From Nitrosopumilus sp. (GTDB taxonomy: Archaea > Thermoproteota > Nitrososphaeria > Nitrososphaerales > Nitrosopumilaceae): a DNA stretch of 64,000 bases. The notes below the pieces were generated by a model. That model did no database searches. It worked only from the letters and a program-made list of their open reading frames with translations, and was not told the DNA's origin. The position numbers and the translations under genes are program-made. Shown here in pieces: positions 26,859 through 35,040 of this stretch (position 1 is its first letter; the number at the start of each line of letters is the position of its first letter). Location of the stretch: assembly GCF_025699125.1 (NCBI RefSeq), contig NZ_JAILWC010000001.1, positions 318,204-382,203 on the forward strand, in the 5' to 3' direction.

Positions 26859-27618
26859 GCTCTTGATAATAATCTGCATCGCCGTTTTTGTTGCAGTCAT
26901 GATTCTATTGAATTTCTCAATAGTAAAAGATGACCAGTCATACGTTTTATTTTGTACTCATTATGTATTCTCAAATTCTAGAACTTGCACAGTTCTCTGG
27001 CATGAAACAGAACCACTTGATGATATTAGTTATGATTCAGAATCAAGCTTCTCACAGAAATACCAAATATCTATACTCCAAAACACAAAAACAATGAGGC
27101 AATACGTATCTCCTGATTTTATAACAATCGGTCCTGGCAGTAAAGTACTTTGGTATAATTCTGATAAAACTCCAGTTACGATAAACTCCAACGATCCTGA
27201 CAATCCTTGGAGTACTGGAGTAATCTTGCCTGATGAGTATGCTACTGTGACGTTTGATGAGCCTGGAATTTACGAGTATCATGGAAGACCTGGAATCAAT
27301 GGAATCATTGTTGTTATGGATGATGATGGGACCCCGCTTACATCAGAATTTAGCGAAGTGTTTGGTAATGGAAGTCCACTAGTATACAATGATGGAATGA
27401 GGCCCGTTTTTCTTTATGATAATTGTAATCGATATGCATATTGGTTAAACGCGCATGGTAAAGAGAAAATAGATTTGCCTGAAGACTATCCACGATATCC
27501 GCCATGGGGAAACCAGATTTTCCCACTTGTTGAGTTTTGTACTAGTAATGGGGAACTGGTAAAAACCATATCAGGCAATAACATTCGTTGGGAGTTTAGA
27601 ATAGAAAATGAAAACTAA
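26848..27618 (+). CDS. Cupredoxin-fold surface protein lacking copper ligands (copy 1)
   Basis: 256 residues with an N-terminal TM (IIICIAVFVAVMILLNF). A plastocyanin-like domain (about 85-150) is recognisable from VLWYNSDKTPVTINSND and FDEPGIYEYHGRPG. The His, Cys, His and Met copper ligands of true cupredoxins are replaced (PVT for PHT; no Cys-x-x-HP-x-M), so copper binding is unlikely. The C-terminal 80 residues are the NC-x-R ... WGNQIFPLVEFC module shared with 42341 and 43036. It is nearly identical to 60787-61557 at both DNA and protein level. Overlaps of 11 bp occur at both ends. Confidence 0.85.
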   Translation: MKTRLLIIICIAVFVAVMILLNFSIVKDDQSYVLFCTHYVFSNSRTCTVLWHETEPLDDISYDSESSFSQKYQISILQNTKTMRQYVSPDFITIGPGSKVLWYNSDKTPVTINSNDPDNPWSTGVILPDEYATVTFDEPGIYEYHGRPGINGIIVVMDDDGTPLTSEFSEVFGNGSPLVYNDGMRPVFLYDNCNRYAYWLNAHGKEKIDLPEDYPRYPPWGNQIFPLVEFCTSNGELVKTISGNNIRWEFRIENEN

Positions 27619-28117
27619 GATTTTGATAATCATTGGAATTGTTTTGACAATTTCTATTACAAGCGCATTTATCTTAAATTATTATGTTGATGAGAAAATA
27701 AAAACTCAAAAGTTTAACGAAGTACAAATAGATAGAATTTTCAAACGATGTGATTATCAAAAAATGATGGATGAAAGAGGCTGGATCGGCCTTGATGGAA
27801 ACAAAATTCTTGATCATCAACCGTTGTATGTGTGGAGCAACTCTACTCATCATCTTGATAATAATATCTGCAATTGGCAAACCATTGAAAAATACGAATC
27901 TGATGCTAATCTTAGAAATGCTTTAGCCAGATGCTGGACTGGAAACAGTGAATTCCTCGCTGATGATTTTGTATTATGGAATAATGTGACACATTACATA
28001 GATACTGATACTTGTTTAATCACTGAGACAATTCATTCTGAATCCGAATCTGTCAAAATTAAAGTCTGTCGGGGTGAGTATGACCCTGAATGGTGTGGAG
28101 AAGGTACTGATCCTTGA
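27608..28117 (+). CDS. Small surface protein with two THYID-type modules
   Basis: 169 residues with a signal anchor (KILIIIGIVLTISITSAFIL). Two copies of a small cysteine module follow: RCDYQKMMDERGW to WSNSTHHLDNNICNW, and RCWTGNSEFL to WNNVTHYIDTDTC. The pattern N-x-T-H-x-[IL]-D-x-[ND]-x-C recurs in several neighbours, and the N-x-T sequons suggest N-glycosylation outside the cell. The end (CRGEYDPEWCGEG) has two further cysteines. It ends on CCT-TGA, which shares bases with the TTG start of the next gene. Confidence 0.72.
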   Translation: MKTKILIIIGIVLTISITSAFILNYYVDEKIKTQKFNEVQIDRIFKRCDYQKMMDERGWIGLDGNKILDHQPLYVWSNSTHHLDNNICNWQTIEKYESDANLRNALARCWTGNSEFLADDFVLWNNVTHYIDTDTCLITETIHSESESVKIKVCRGEYDPEWCGEGTDP

Positions 28118-29088
28118 AAACTAGGCTCTTGATAACTATCTTGTTGACCGTATCAATCCTTATCCCTATGACATCATTTGCACAAAAACCCGTCAACTGC
28201 TATTTTGGAGATGATTCTGTATCACTTGATGACATCTTTGAAAAAGACATGGCAGTCAAGGCATTTACTGAAAAACATCCCAATGCGATACGGCAAGTTG
28301 TAATTGAGCAAACAGATCCTCTGCAAGGAAAAATCAGTTTCACAACAGATGACAATGGCAAAGAAGAAATCCTTTTGATAAAATTCAATCAAAATGAAAA
28401 CGGATGCTATAGACCATACCCGTATATCTATTCCTATGATGATGGAATAATTGATGGTACAGTACAATACTCTGTACTCGACATCACTGAGATAATCAAT
28501 CTGATAAAACTAGAAGACAAGAAAATAGAGCACTTTTACGCCAAAAACTGCAATACTATCCAATTAGATGCTGTATTGGACGGCAACTCAAAACCGTACT
28601 TTTGCAAATCTGATGTTAATGGTTCCATAGAGATGCACCTTCAAAAACATGTTGGTGGAACAGTTGAGGTTCACATCAAAGACAAAGCAATGGATGCTTT
28701 GTTTTACAACTGTGTTATTGATGGTTTTATGGTGTTAAACAATAATGAAGAAATATCGTATGAGTTGGTTGTTGAGGAAGACAAGAAAATATTCAAGTTC
28801 GAGTTTTTGCCAGGATACAACGAGGCAGAGATTGCAGGATTTTCCTATGGTGGAGGCAGTGGATTTTGCGGTTCAATATGGGGTGATGACTCTAGATATA
28901 TCTCTCCGCTACTGCAAACAAAGATTGGCGTTGAACCTTGGATGGTCAAATGTAATGATGATATGACTTTGTTGCTAAAACCTACAGAATTCACAACATC
29001 TGCTTGCGTCACTGGTGAAACTGCTGATAAATTGTCTCATAGGGGATGGAGCATCGTCTTGTCTCAAGATGAATATTCTGACTGGTGA
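28114..29088 (+). CDS. Exported protein with Cys-Cys-RGW C-terminus (TTG start)
   Basis: 324 residues. The junction here reads TTGAAAACTAGG, so the start codon is TTG and overlaps the previous stop by 4 bp. Signal peptide ITILLTVSILIPMTSFAQ. A middle domain repeats the theme FTEKHPNAIRQVVIEQ and GCYRPYPYIYSYDDG, also seen in 51183 and 56543. The last 50 residues are the Cys-Cys-RGW module (KCNDDMTLLL, ACVTGETADKLSHRGW). It is probably soluble after secretion or retained by S-layer contacts. Function unknown. Confidence 0.75.
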   Translation: MKTRLLITILLTVSILIPMTSFAQKPVNCYFGDDSVSLDDIFEKDMAVKAFTEKHPNAIRQVVIEQTDPLQGKISFTTDDNGKEEILLIKFNQNENGCYRPYPYIYSYDDGIIDGTVQYSVLDITEIINLIKLEDKKIEHFYAKNCNTIQLDAVLDGNSKPYFCKSDVNGSIEMHLQKHVGGTVEVHIKDKAMDALFYNCVIDGFMVLNNNEEISYELVVEEDKKIFKFEFLPGYNEAEIAGFSYGGGSGFCGSIWGDDSRYISPLLQTKIGVEPWMVKCNDDMTLLLKPTEFTTSACVTGETADKLSHRGWSIVLSQDEYSDW

Positions 29089-29171
29089 TCTGATTTTATC
29101 CTCTTATTTCTAGAATAAAAAAATCTCATAGATTAGAACAACTTATGAGTATAATGTACTGAGTTTGATTA

Positions 29172-29405
29172 ATGCAAGTGTATGTTCGCAAAGAGGTTCA
29201 GGCATTTGAGTATGTCTCTTTTACTGAATTTAAAAATGAGGATGAGTTAGATTTTTGCTGTGAGAGATTAAAGAAATATGTTTCAGTTGTAAAATCTTGG
29301 AGTGGCAAAATTGGGAAATTCTGTATTGTGGAAAAAGATGTTCTTACTCCGATTGATTACTGTCCTTTTTGCGGTGAAAAAATAGAGTGTGTTTCGGTTG
29401 AATGA
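29172..29405 (+). CDS. Small cytosolic protein with a C-terminal zinc-ribbon half
   Basis: 77 residues without a signal peptide. The first 50 residues are mixed alpha/beta (FEYVSFTEFKNEDELDFCCERL). The C-terminus holds CPFCGEKIEC, a zinc knuckle-like cluster; with the internal CC it could coordinate one metal. A TATA-like GAGTATAAT lies at about 29147, in a block (TTATGAGTATAAT) that is repeated upstream of 30704. It precedes a leader-only array unit. Confidence 0.6.
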   Translation: MQVYVRKEVQAFEYVSFTEFKNEDELDFCCERLKKYVSVVKSWSGKIGKFCIVEKDVLTPIDYCPFCGEKIECVSVE

Positions 29406-29409
29406 GAAT

Positions 29410-29544
29410 ATGAAAACTAGATTTTTGATACTTGTTGGAATTGTTATTCTTGTAAGAATTATTCTATTGTCAATCTTCTCAATAGTAAAAAGATACAATA
29501 ATTTATCAAAACAAATAGAGTATGACAAGTATGAATCGATTTAG
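29410..29544 (+). CDS. Leader-only array unit, 44 residues
   Basis: A full junction start (MKTRFLILVGIVILV) followed by a TM segment to about residue 25 and only 19 more residues (KRYNNLSKQIEYDKYE in outline) before a stop. The stop lies inside the start of the next gene. It has the TM leader but no extracellular body. It could be a functional small membrane protein or the remnant of a deleted unit. Confidence 0.5.
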   Translation: MKTRFLILVGIVILVRIILLSIFSIVKRYNNLSKQIEYDKYESI

Positions 29545-30583
29545 ACTGCTTCCTCCAACTGTGGATGATTTTGATACAACAATAGTGCGCATTGGAAAAA
29601 GTCAAATGGAAAAGATGGGATTGCACGACGGTGACACAGTAAAGGTTACTGGGATGAAATCCTCAGGTGCATTGTGTTATTCTATAGATGATGATTTTAA
29701 ACTGCCAAATGATTCAGATATCACATATCTGTCAGAGAATCCTACAATTTTGCCCTCTTTGAGAGCAGGCAACTTTGTTGGATACAACATCAACCGTCAT
29801 GGTTCAGGGCTAATTCCAGTAAGTGTGGAAAAAGTGTATGAGGGTACACGTCCTGCAAGCAAAGTTTGCCTAATGTCTCTTAACTCTGGCTCGGATGATG
29901 AAAGTTTTGCCAGGAGCAAGCTTGATGCATTGATTGTATGTGAGAATGATCGACTAAATTTTCGAGATGCCGTGCCGCAAAACAACTTTGGGTATCACAT
30001 TACATGTGTTGAGCCTTCAGATTATGCCCAAATCACCAAAGATACTGTAATAGAATTTGTAAAGATAAAACCAGACAAGATAAGTTCCTTCTTTAGCGGT
30101 CCCAAACTAGAAAGACTGCAAGATGTGATTCCTATCGTATATCAGGAAACTCTGAATGATGTGAATGTAACAATACCTTCACTTGAAATCTTTGATACTG
30201 GGATTCGATTTGCCTTATACATAAAAAGTGATTTTGAACCTAGTCAGACCATTCAAAACGGAGCAACATCTGTAGTTGTTACTCTGGAGGATGACCTTGG
30301 AAATTTGCATGAACTGACCAACCACGGTGGTGGAGGTTCAAGTTCCCAGAATGGGTTTGAATACAAACACGAGTTTCTTGGAAAACCTTTGCATCATGAT
30401 GCAAAGCAAATTACCATTACGCTGCATGAGATCCTCATTCAAGAACGTTTTCCAAGAGAAAGTCCAGGTTCTGTGTCACGCAAACCAATGAGGGGAACAA
30501 AAGAGGAATATGCAAAAATTGACAAGTTTCCTGCATTTGTTGTTATTTCAGGTCCTTGGACATCTACAGTTCAATTAAATTAA
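29522..30583 (+). CDS. Cdc48 N-domain-like protein without ATPase
   Basis: 353 residues, no signal peptide, so cytosolic (start ATG 29522 or 29531). Residues about 3-85 match the double-psi barrel N-domain of Cdc48/VAT: RLLPPTVDDFDTTIVRIGKS and GLHDGDTVKVTG. A second barrel-like region follows. No Walker motifs occur, so the AAA modules are missing. The C-terminal part (about 220-350) is beta-rich with a His/Gly segment NHGGGGSSS. In Cdc48 this domain recruits substrates. A stand-alone version within a surface-protein array is unexpected. Confidence 0.65.
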   Translation: MTSMNRFRLLPPTVDDFDTTIVRIGKSQMEKMGLHDGDTVKVTGMKSSGALCYSIDDDFKLPNDSDITYLSENPTILPSLRAGNFVGYNINRHGSGLIPVSVEKVYEGTRPASKVCLMSLNSGSDDESFARSKLDALIVCENDRLNFRDAVPQNNFGYHITCVEPSDYAQITKDTVIEFVKIKPDKISSFFSGPKLERLQDVIPIVYQETLNDVNVTIPSLEIFDTGIRFALYIKSDFEPSQTIQNGATSVVVTLEDDLGNLHELTNHGGGGSSSQNGFEYKHEFLGKPLHHDAKQITITLHEILIQERFPRESPGSVSRKPMRGTKEEYAKIDKFPAFVVISGPWTSTVQLN

Positions 30584-30703
30584 TGATTAGAAAACAAATC
30601 AAAAATAAATGTGCACATCTTGACAGATTCAACAGTTCAAACCTGTATGGATTTGCATATTCAATAGAATGTTTTATGAGTATAATCATCTGAGAAAAAG
30701 AAA

Positions 30704-30937
30704 ATGAAAAGTAGATACAAAATAATGTCAATTTTAGTTATTGTTGGTGGTATTTTATTGACTGCTAATTTTACCGTGTATCAAGAAGGGAATTTTGATT
30801 CACTACAAGACGAAGTAGTGATAGTTTGTGATATTAACTGGTTACAAAAACCAATTAATTGTAAACCCGTATTTCCTGATGGATTTGATTTTAGTGCAGG
30901 AACTGACTCCATTACTAGAGAATCAACTTGGCCATAG
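30704..30937 (+). CDS. Small exported or membrane protein
   Basis: 77 residues starting at a junction variant (MKSRYKIM). The TM/signal is ILVIVGGILLTANFTVY, then a short domain with two cysteines (IVCDINWLQKPINC) that may be disulfide-bonded. It is preceded by GAGAAAAAGAAA, as in other junctions, and by a TTATGAGTATAAT block at about 30671. Function unknown. The 120 bp upstream hold no other gene. Confidence 0.55.
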   Translation: MKSRYKIMSILVIVGGILLTANFTVYQEGNFDSLQDEVVIVCDINWLQKPINCKPVFPDGFDFSAGTDSITRESTWP

Positions 30938-30957
30938 GGAATTACTATGATTAGAAA

Positions 30958-31023
30958 ATGAAAACTAGATACAAAACATCAGAAGCACTTTTCAATGATG
31001 GGATGAATTTTCATACGGTATGA
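30958..31023 (+). other. 21-codon junction micro-ORF overlapping upstream element copy B
   Basis: From the junction ATGAAAACTAG the frame reads MKTRYKTSEALFNDG and on to a TGA that overlaps the ATG at 31020 by 4 bp. The same DNA is copy B of the recurrent upstream element (TACAAAACATCAGAAG from 30970, TTTTCAATGA at 30987). At the other copies this reading frame is not kept, so the conserved role is more likely promoter/leader than coding. Confidence 0.45.
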
Positions 31024-31850
31024 AGTATTTTGTAATTCTTCTTTTATTGATAGTATTTGTTTTACCTGACGTTTTTGCAGAATCTAGCGATTCTGCATTG
31101 GCTGATATTCAATGGAAAGAGGCTTCTTTCCCAAGTCATGCGGGTACAAAAGCCACAATAACTGTAACTGACAGTGACATGAACAAACATTCTGAAGTAA
31201 TTGATTACATATGGATTGACGTTCGTTCTGACTCTGATGGTGTAGGTTTTAGAATGAATCTATTTGAGACTGATTTTGATTCTGGAGTATTTGAGAATGA
31301 TGTGATATTTACAGGAACTGCTCCTTCTGGAGGTGGTTTTTTGCATACTGTGGACGGTGACACCATAACTGCAAAATACGTTGACAGAAATTTTCCTTCA
31401 GATTATGAATCTGAGCGTAGAAACATTGTTGTGACAGAAGACAAAATAGAGATGTTTGCAACTGCAATTGTTGGAAGCACTGGTCCTCCAATGGAAAGAG
31501 CACCTGCATCAAACTTTATGGTACTTGATATAAGAAAAACCCCGATAGAAAACAATCTGATTGCAGTTGATCAACAAATAAGACTAGTTTCTGATCTGGA
31601 AAATCAAATGAGTCGTATTCAACCATTTGCATATCTAGTTCAAATACATAATGAGCAAAATCAAGTAGAGTCTTTGTCTTGGTTAACTGGAAATTTAACT
31701 GCATATCAAAAAATAAACTTGGGTACAACTTGGATTCCAATCAAAGAAGGAAAATATTTTGCAACAGTCTTTGTTTGGGAGTCCATTGACAACCCTACTG
31801 CTTTGTCCCCTCCACTACCACTGGAAATTTTTGTGAAAAATGAGAACTAG
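31020..31850 (+). CDS. Exported surface protein with S-layer-type beta-sandwich
   Basis: 276 residues with a clear signal peptide (VILLLLIVFVLPDVFAES). Residues about 40-130 form the thaumarchaeal beta-sandwich repeat (ATITVTDSDMNKHSEVID, FETDFDSGVFENDVIF, DGDTITAKYVD) found in S-layer-like proteins. The C-terminal half (about 180-270) contains YLVQIHNEQNQVESLSW and YFATVFVWESIDNP, another common beta domain. It ends VKNEN-stop, overlapping a mini-unit at 31840 by 11 bp. Confidence 0.75.
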   Translation: MKYFVILLLLIVFVLPDVFAESSDSALADIQWKEASFPSHAGTKATITVTDSDMNKHSEVIDYIWIDVRSDSDGVGFRMNLFETDFDSGVFENDVIFTGTAPSGGGFLHTVDGDTITAKYVDRNFPSDYESERRNIVVTEDKIEMFATAIVGSTGPPMERAPASNFMVLDIRKTPIENNLIAVDQQIRLVSDLENQMSRIQPFAYLVQIHNEQNQVESLSWLTGNLTAYQKINLGTTWIPIKEGKYFATVFVWESIDNPTALSPPLPLEIFVKNEN

Positions 31851-31896
31851 ATACATTATTTTTGCATTAATTGGAGAAAAAGAAAATGAAAACTAG
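31840..31896 (+). other. Minimal 'empty' array unit, 18 codons between two junctions
   Basis: The ORF reads MRTRYIIFALIGEKENEN and stops. Its start overlaps the preceding gene by 11 bp and its end overlaps the next start by 11 bp, so two junctions lie only 46 bp apart with no body between them. The sequence just before the second junction (TTGGAGAAAAAGAAA) is the usual RKRK/ENEN connector. It is probably a collapsed unit rather than a functional protein. Confidence 0.6.
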
Positions 31897-32551
31897 GCTT
31901 TTGATAATTATTGGAATAATTGTGCTTGTTTCAGTTTCATTTTTTTCTTATCTTCAATGGGGAACTGGAACCCCCTCTCAATTACATTGCATGTTTAACA
32001 AATGCGGTATTGAATTAGGGGGAAGAGTTGTGTATCCTACACTAGATCCCACCATGTCTAGAAATTCTGTAGGCATTTCATCTGAACCTAGAATTACAGG
32101 AAAGATGGCGCAAGAAATTTGCTCCATCACTGGGGGTGAATGTCCTCCAAATTATCCTGCAAATATTCAGGAGGATGGTTCTAAAATGACAATAGTAACA
32201 ACTTGGGATGCAGATACAAACACGGAAAAATCATTTGTTTTTATCATCAAAAACAATACTCTGAGTTATGATGTCCATGTAATAGACAAAGACGTACATC
32301 CACATCCATTTGATACAACAACAGAAAAGAAACAACACACTGTAGATCCGATATACATAGAGAATCCCCACAATTCTGGTGAATTAGTGTTAGATCTTGA
32401 TTCCATGCAACAAGTTCAAAAAATTTTAGATTGGTGTCATCGAGAATCATTAGGATTTGGAGTTCTTGATATAGGTCTGTCTTTTAAAAATGAAACTCAC
32501 TATATTGATAATAATGATTGTAAATGGAAAAAAATTGATAATGAAAACTAG
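31886..32551 (+). CDS. Surface protein with THYID-C-W C-terminus
   Basis: 221 residues from the junction ATG at 31886 (an in-frame TTG 15 bp earlier adds only EKKK). TM anchor LLIIIGIIVLVSVSFFSYL. The middle has three cysteines in HCMFNKCGIEL and EICSITGGECPP. A beta domain with VTTWDADTNTEKSFVF follows. The last 45 residues carry WCHRESLGFG and KNETHYIDNNDCKW, the THYID-C-W module. It ends DNEN-stop, overlapping a truncated junction start at 32541 (MKTRYKR-stop). Confidence 0.72.
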   Translation: MKTRLLIIIGIIVLVSVSFFSYLQWGTGTPSQLHCMFNKCGIELGGRVVYPTLDPTMSRNSVGISSEPRITGKMAQEICSITGGECPPNYPANIQEDGSKMTIVTTWDADTNTEKSFVFIIKNNTLSYDVHVIDKDVHPHPFDTTTEKKQHTVDPIYIENPHNSGELVLDLDSMQQVQKILDWCHRESLGFGVLDIGLSFKNETHYIDNNDCKWKKIDNEN

Positions 32552-32604
32552 ATACAAAAGATAAGAAGGGTTTATCAACATCAAAATTTCAAAATTACCA
32601 TATC

Positions 32605-32940
32605 ATGAAATCTCTGCTTGTCGTGATGTCTGTTGCTATTCTGGGCTTGTTTGGCACTGCATATGCTCAACCATTAGATGACATTAGTGCAACTGTGCTT
32701 GAATATGATGATTCCCTAGCATCAGTACACTTGGCATGGAATCATGATGATTCCATATCCAGCTATGATATAGGATGTGTAAGTTGTATTCCTAATTTCT
32801 CAGAAAACACCACTTATGATGAAATAGTCTTGTCTGACATTACTTCACTTGAAAATGGCATTGCTATTCTCTATGTCATTGCATATCATGATGATGGTGA
32901 CATGATTACTGCAAAGCAGGTAATGTTGGAGTTATCTTGA
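32605..32940 (+). CDS. Small secreted fibronectin-III-like protein
   Basis: 111 residues with signal peptide LLVVMSVAILGLFGTAYAQ. The mature part reads like one FN3-type beta-sandwich: VHLAWNHDDSISSYDIG, then ITSLENGIAILYVIAYHDDG. CVSC provides a possible disulfide or metal pair. The upstream region starts with TAGATACAAAAGATAAGAAG, a diverged version of the recurrent upstream element. Function unknown. Confidence 0.65.
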   Translation: MKSLLVVMSVAILGLFGTAYAQPLDDISATVLEYDDSLASVHLAWNHDDSISSYDIGCVSCIPNFSENTTYDEIVLSDITSLENGIAILYVIAYHDDGDMITAKQVMLELS

Positions 32941-33000
32941 CATTTTTCTAAAAAAAACCCTGTTCATCTGTGCGTAAACTCCAAAATTTTACTAATAATT

Positions 33001-33018
33001 CATCAGTGTTTATTATAT
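33001..33018 (+). promoter_or_regulatory. CATCAGTGT + TATA promoter, copy 1
   Basis: CATCAGTGT at 33001-33009 is followed by TTATTATATG. The start codon at 33041 lies exactly 40 bp after the first C, the same distance as at the paralogous gene (40687 to 40727). The TATA box then sits about 28 bp before the ATG, consistent with a leaderless transcript. Confidence 0.6.
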
Positions 33019-33040
33019 GGAAAAACTCAGTCGATTTTTC

Positions 33041-34468
33041 ATGGTTGGCGTGACAATTCTTGGAATTTGTGTTGTTTTTGCATTTTTTATCACAAGTCCT
33101 GCTTTTGCCCAAGAACCAGTTGAGACAAGCAACCAGACCACACTGTCAGGTGATCTCTCAAACAATCCAGTAGCACAAGACATTCTAAAAAAGATAGAGC
33201 AGACAAAAAAATGGATCAAAGACCTAGAACAAAAAGATTATGAAAGACTAGAGGCGCAAAAGGAACTGGAGGCAAAAAGAGCACAATCTCTCCAAATACT
33301 GAATCAGGATCTGGCAGACTGGGAAAAACTGTGGGATTATTATTCCTCTTACAACGCTTTTGAGAGGTTTGTAGACAAGATTCCTGACTCTCAAGTGCAA
33401 GATGTTTTCTGGGACCAGTTTGAATTCAAGGAACAAAAAGTAGAGGCAGGACGAGATGCATTCAAACAAGTGATTGCTGATGGCGGTTCCAGGCGTGATG
33501 CACTTCAGGCATATCTTGCAGCAGCTGAGACCAAACGAATTGAGCTTATTGAAACAAATTCACAGTTTAATGTGAACCATAACTTGGCATATTACTCGCA
33601 GCAAATCCTTTTTGATAAAGAAGGACAGTTCATTGATTCTCCGATTACTGGTGAGCAGCTACGAAAATACTATGAGGATTACAGGACAAACCCTGCATAT
33701 CTTCAGGCAAATCCTGACGATGCTGTTTCATGGGAGGATCTTGGCAAAACTACTCCTGACACCGAATGCCGGGAGGGAAATGTTGTAGTGTATAGATTTC
33801 ATGCAGAAGATTATGTCTGTGTGAGCGTGTCTACTGCAGAGATGTGGGTGCGACATGGGATGGGTGAGATTACAGGTGACGCACAAAATAGATTTGCACA
33901 AGAACCAATCACACCACTTACAAAATGCAATGACGGATTCAGCGTGATATTTAATCTTGAAACCCAGAAATATTCCTGCGTACCTGATGATACTGCAAAA
34001 GAATGGACAGAACAAGGGCTGGCAGAGTTTCATAATGTAGATGACTATGTTGCAACCAGCATTGAGAATAAAGACAAATCTGTAAGAGTCGAGGAAGTGA
34101 ATTTGCAAATACGAGAAATGAAAAAAGAACTTGAGGAAAAACAAATCGAGCTAAAAAAAGAATACGACAAAAAATACGATGATGCCATATCCCAATCAAA
34201 AATAGATGAAAAGAATGCAACTGTTGACTATAACCAGCGCACCGGCATGTCAAAAGAAGAATTGAGCATAAAGATTGGCGAGATTAGGGAAAATCTTGAA
34301 TCAGAAAAAGAATCCATTCTTGAGAACAAGATTGACGACTTGAAGAACCTTGAAAAAGAATTCCAAGACCGCATGAAAGAACTGGTTTCTCTTTATGAGA
34401 GTGATCCATATGTCGAGGTCAGATTGAACATGGGTCATACCGGATATGAAGCAGTTTCCAGACAATGA
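33041..34468 (+). CDS. Secreted coiled-coil protein with two Cys-Cys modules (paralogue of 40727)
   Basis: 475 residues from ATG 33041; an upstream ATG at 33017 overlaps the TATA box and was rejected by comparison with the paralogue. Signal peptide VTILGICVVFAFFITSPAFA. TLSGDLSNNPVAQDILKKIE and long helices (about 30-110) follow. Two modules with CREGNVVVYRFHAEDYVC and KCNDGFSVIFN ... SCVPDD resemble the Cys-Cys-RGW domain. A strongly charged C-terminal coiled coil (about 340-460) ends the protein. It probably forms extended surface structures. It overlaps the next start by 4 bp. Confidence 0.78.
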   Translation: MVGVTILGICVVFAFFITSPAFAQEPVETSNQTTLSGDLSNNPVAQDILKKIEQTKKWIKDLEQKDYERLEAQKELEAKRAQSLQILNQDLADWEKLWDYYSSYNAFERFVDKIPDSQVQDVFWDQFEFKEQKVEAGRDAFKQVIADGGSRRDALQAYLAAAETKRIELIETNSQFNVNHNLAYYSQQILFDKEGQFIDSPITGEQLRKYYEDYRTNPAYLQANPDDAVSWEDLGKTTPDTECREGNVVVYRFHAEDYVCVSVSTAEMWVRHGMGEITGDAQNRFAQEPITPLTKCNDGFSVIFNLETQKYSCVPDDTAKEWTEQGLAEFHNVDDYVATSIENKDKSVRVEEVNLQIREMKKELEEKQIELKKEYDKKYDDAISQSKIDEKNATVDYNQRTGMSKEELSIKIGEIRENLESEKESILENKIDDLKNLEKEFQDRMKELVSLYESDPYVEVRLNMGHTGYEAVSRQ

Positions 34469-35040
34469 AAACTATATTCTTGATAATTGTTACATTTGTA
34501 ATGGCTATACCAATAACTGAATCCTTTGCCGAACCAATTGAAATAAAACTTGGCGAAACTATTCTCTATGAAAATTTGAATTTATCTTTTTATGATATAA
34601 GGGATTCTAGGTGTCCTTTGGATGTGACATGCATTTGGGAAGGAAAAGTTACAGCCATGATTAGCACTAGCAACCAAACTCACAAAATTGGAGGGCTTTT
34701 TGAAATTGGCTATCCTCTTACCTACATGACACCATATACAATTACTCTAATTGATGTAAAGCCACATCCAATCAGCACTGAAAAATCAGACTATGTTGCA
34801 ATCCTTGACGTATCAAAAACAGAAAAAAATATTGATGCAAACTATGTTGACTTTCGTAATGCGTCCGGTGAAATCATTGAAGTTGGATGCAGTACTGGTT
34901 TGAGGGCATTCCCTAATGACTCTTTTGACAATGATGTTTTATTTTTTTTTAAATGTAATCCAAGTTTAACATTGATTCTAGTGCTAGTCGTTGGAGTTAT
35001 TGTTGGAATTATTTTTATTGTCTGGAGAAAAAGAAAATGA
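34465..35040 (+). CDS. Membrane-anchored protein with RCP-CIW domain and RKRK tail
   Basis: 191 residues. Signal peptide IFLIIVTFVMAIPITESFA. A beta domain has YDIRDSRCPLDVTCIWEGK, a motif I also know from small bacterial exported proteins of unknown function. A C-terminal TM (LILVLVVGVIVGIIFIVW) follows and then WRKRK-stop, a cytosolic positive tail. The bases encoding this tail are also the Shine-Dalgarno/junction of the next gene (4-bp overlap). Confidence 0.75.
   Translation: MKTIFLIIVTFVMAIPITESFAEPIEIKLGETILYENLNLSFYDIRDSRCPLDVTCIWEGKVTAMISTSNQTHKIGGLFEIGYPLTYMTPYTITLIDVKPHPISTEKSDYVAILDVSKTEKNIDANYVDFRNASGEIIEVGCSTGLRAFPNDSFDNDVLFFFKCNPSLTLILVLVVGVIVGIIFIVWRKRK

Noticed and set aside
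33017..33040. Upstream ATG of the coiled-coil gene
   Set aside because: It overlaps the TATA box, and the paralogue at 40727 with the same promoter spacing supports the ATG at 33041.
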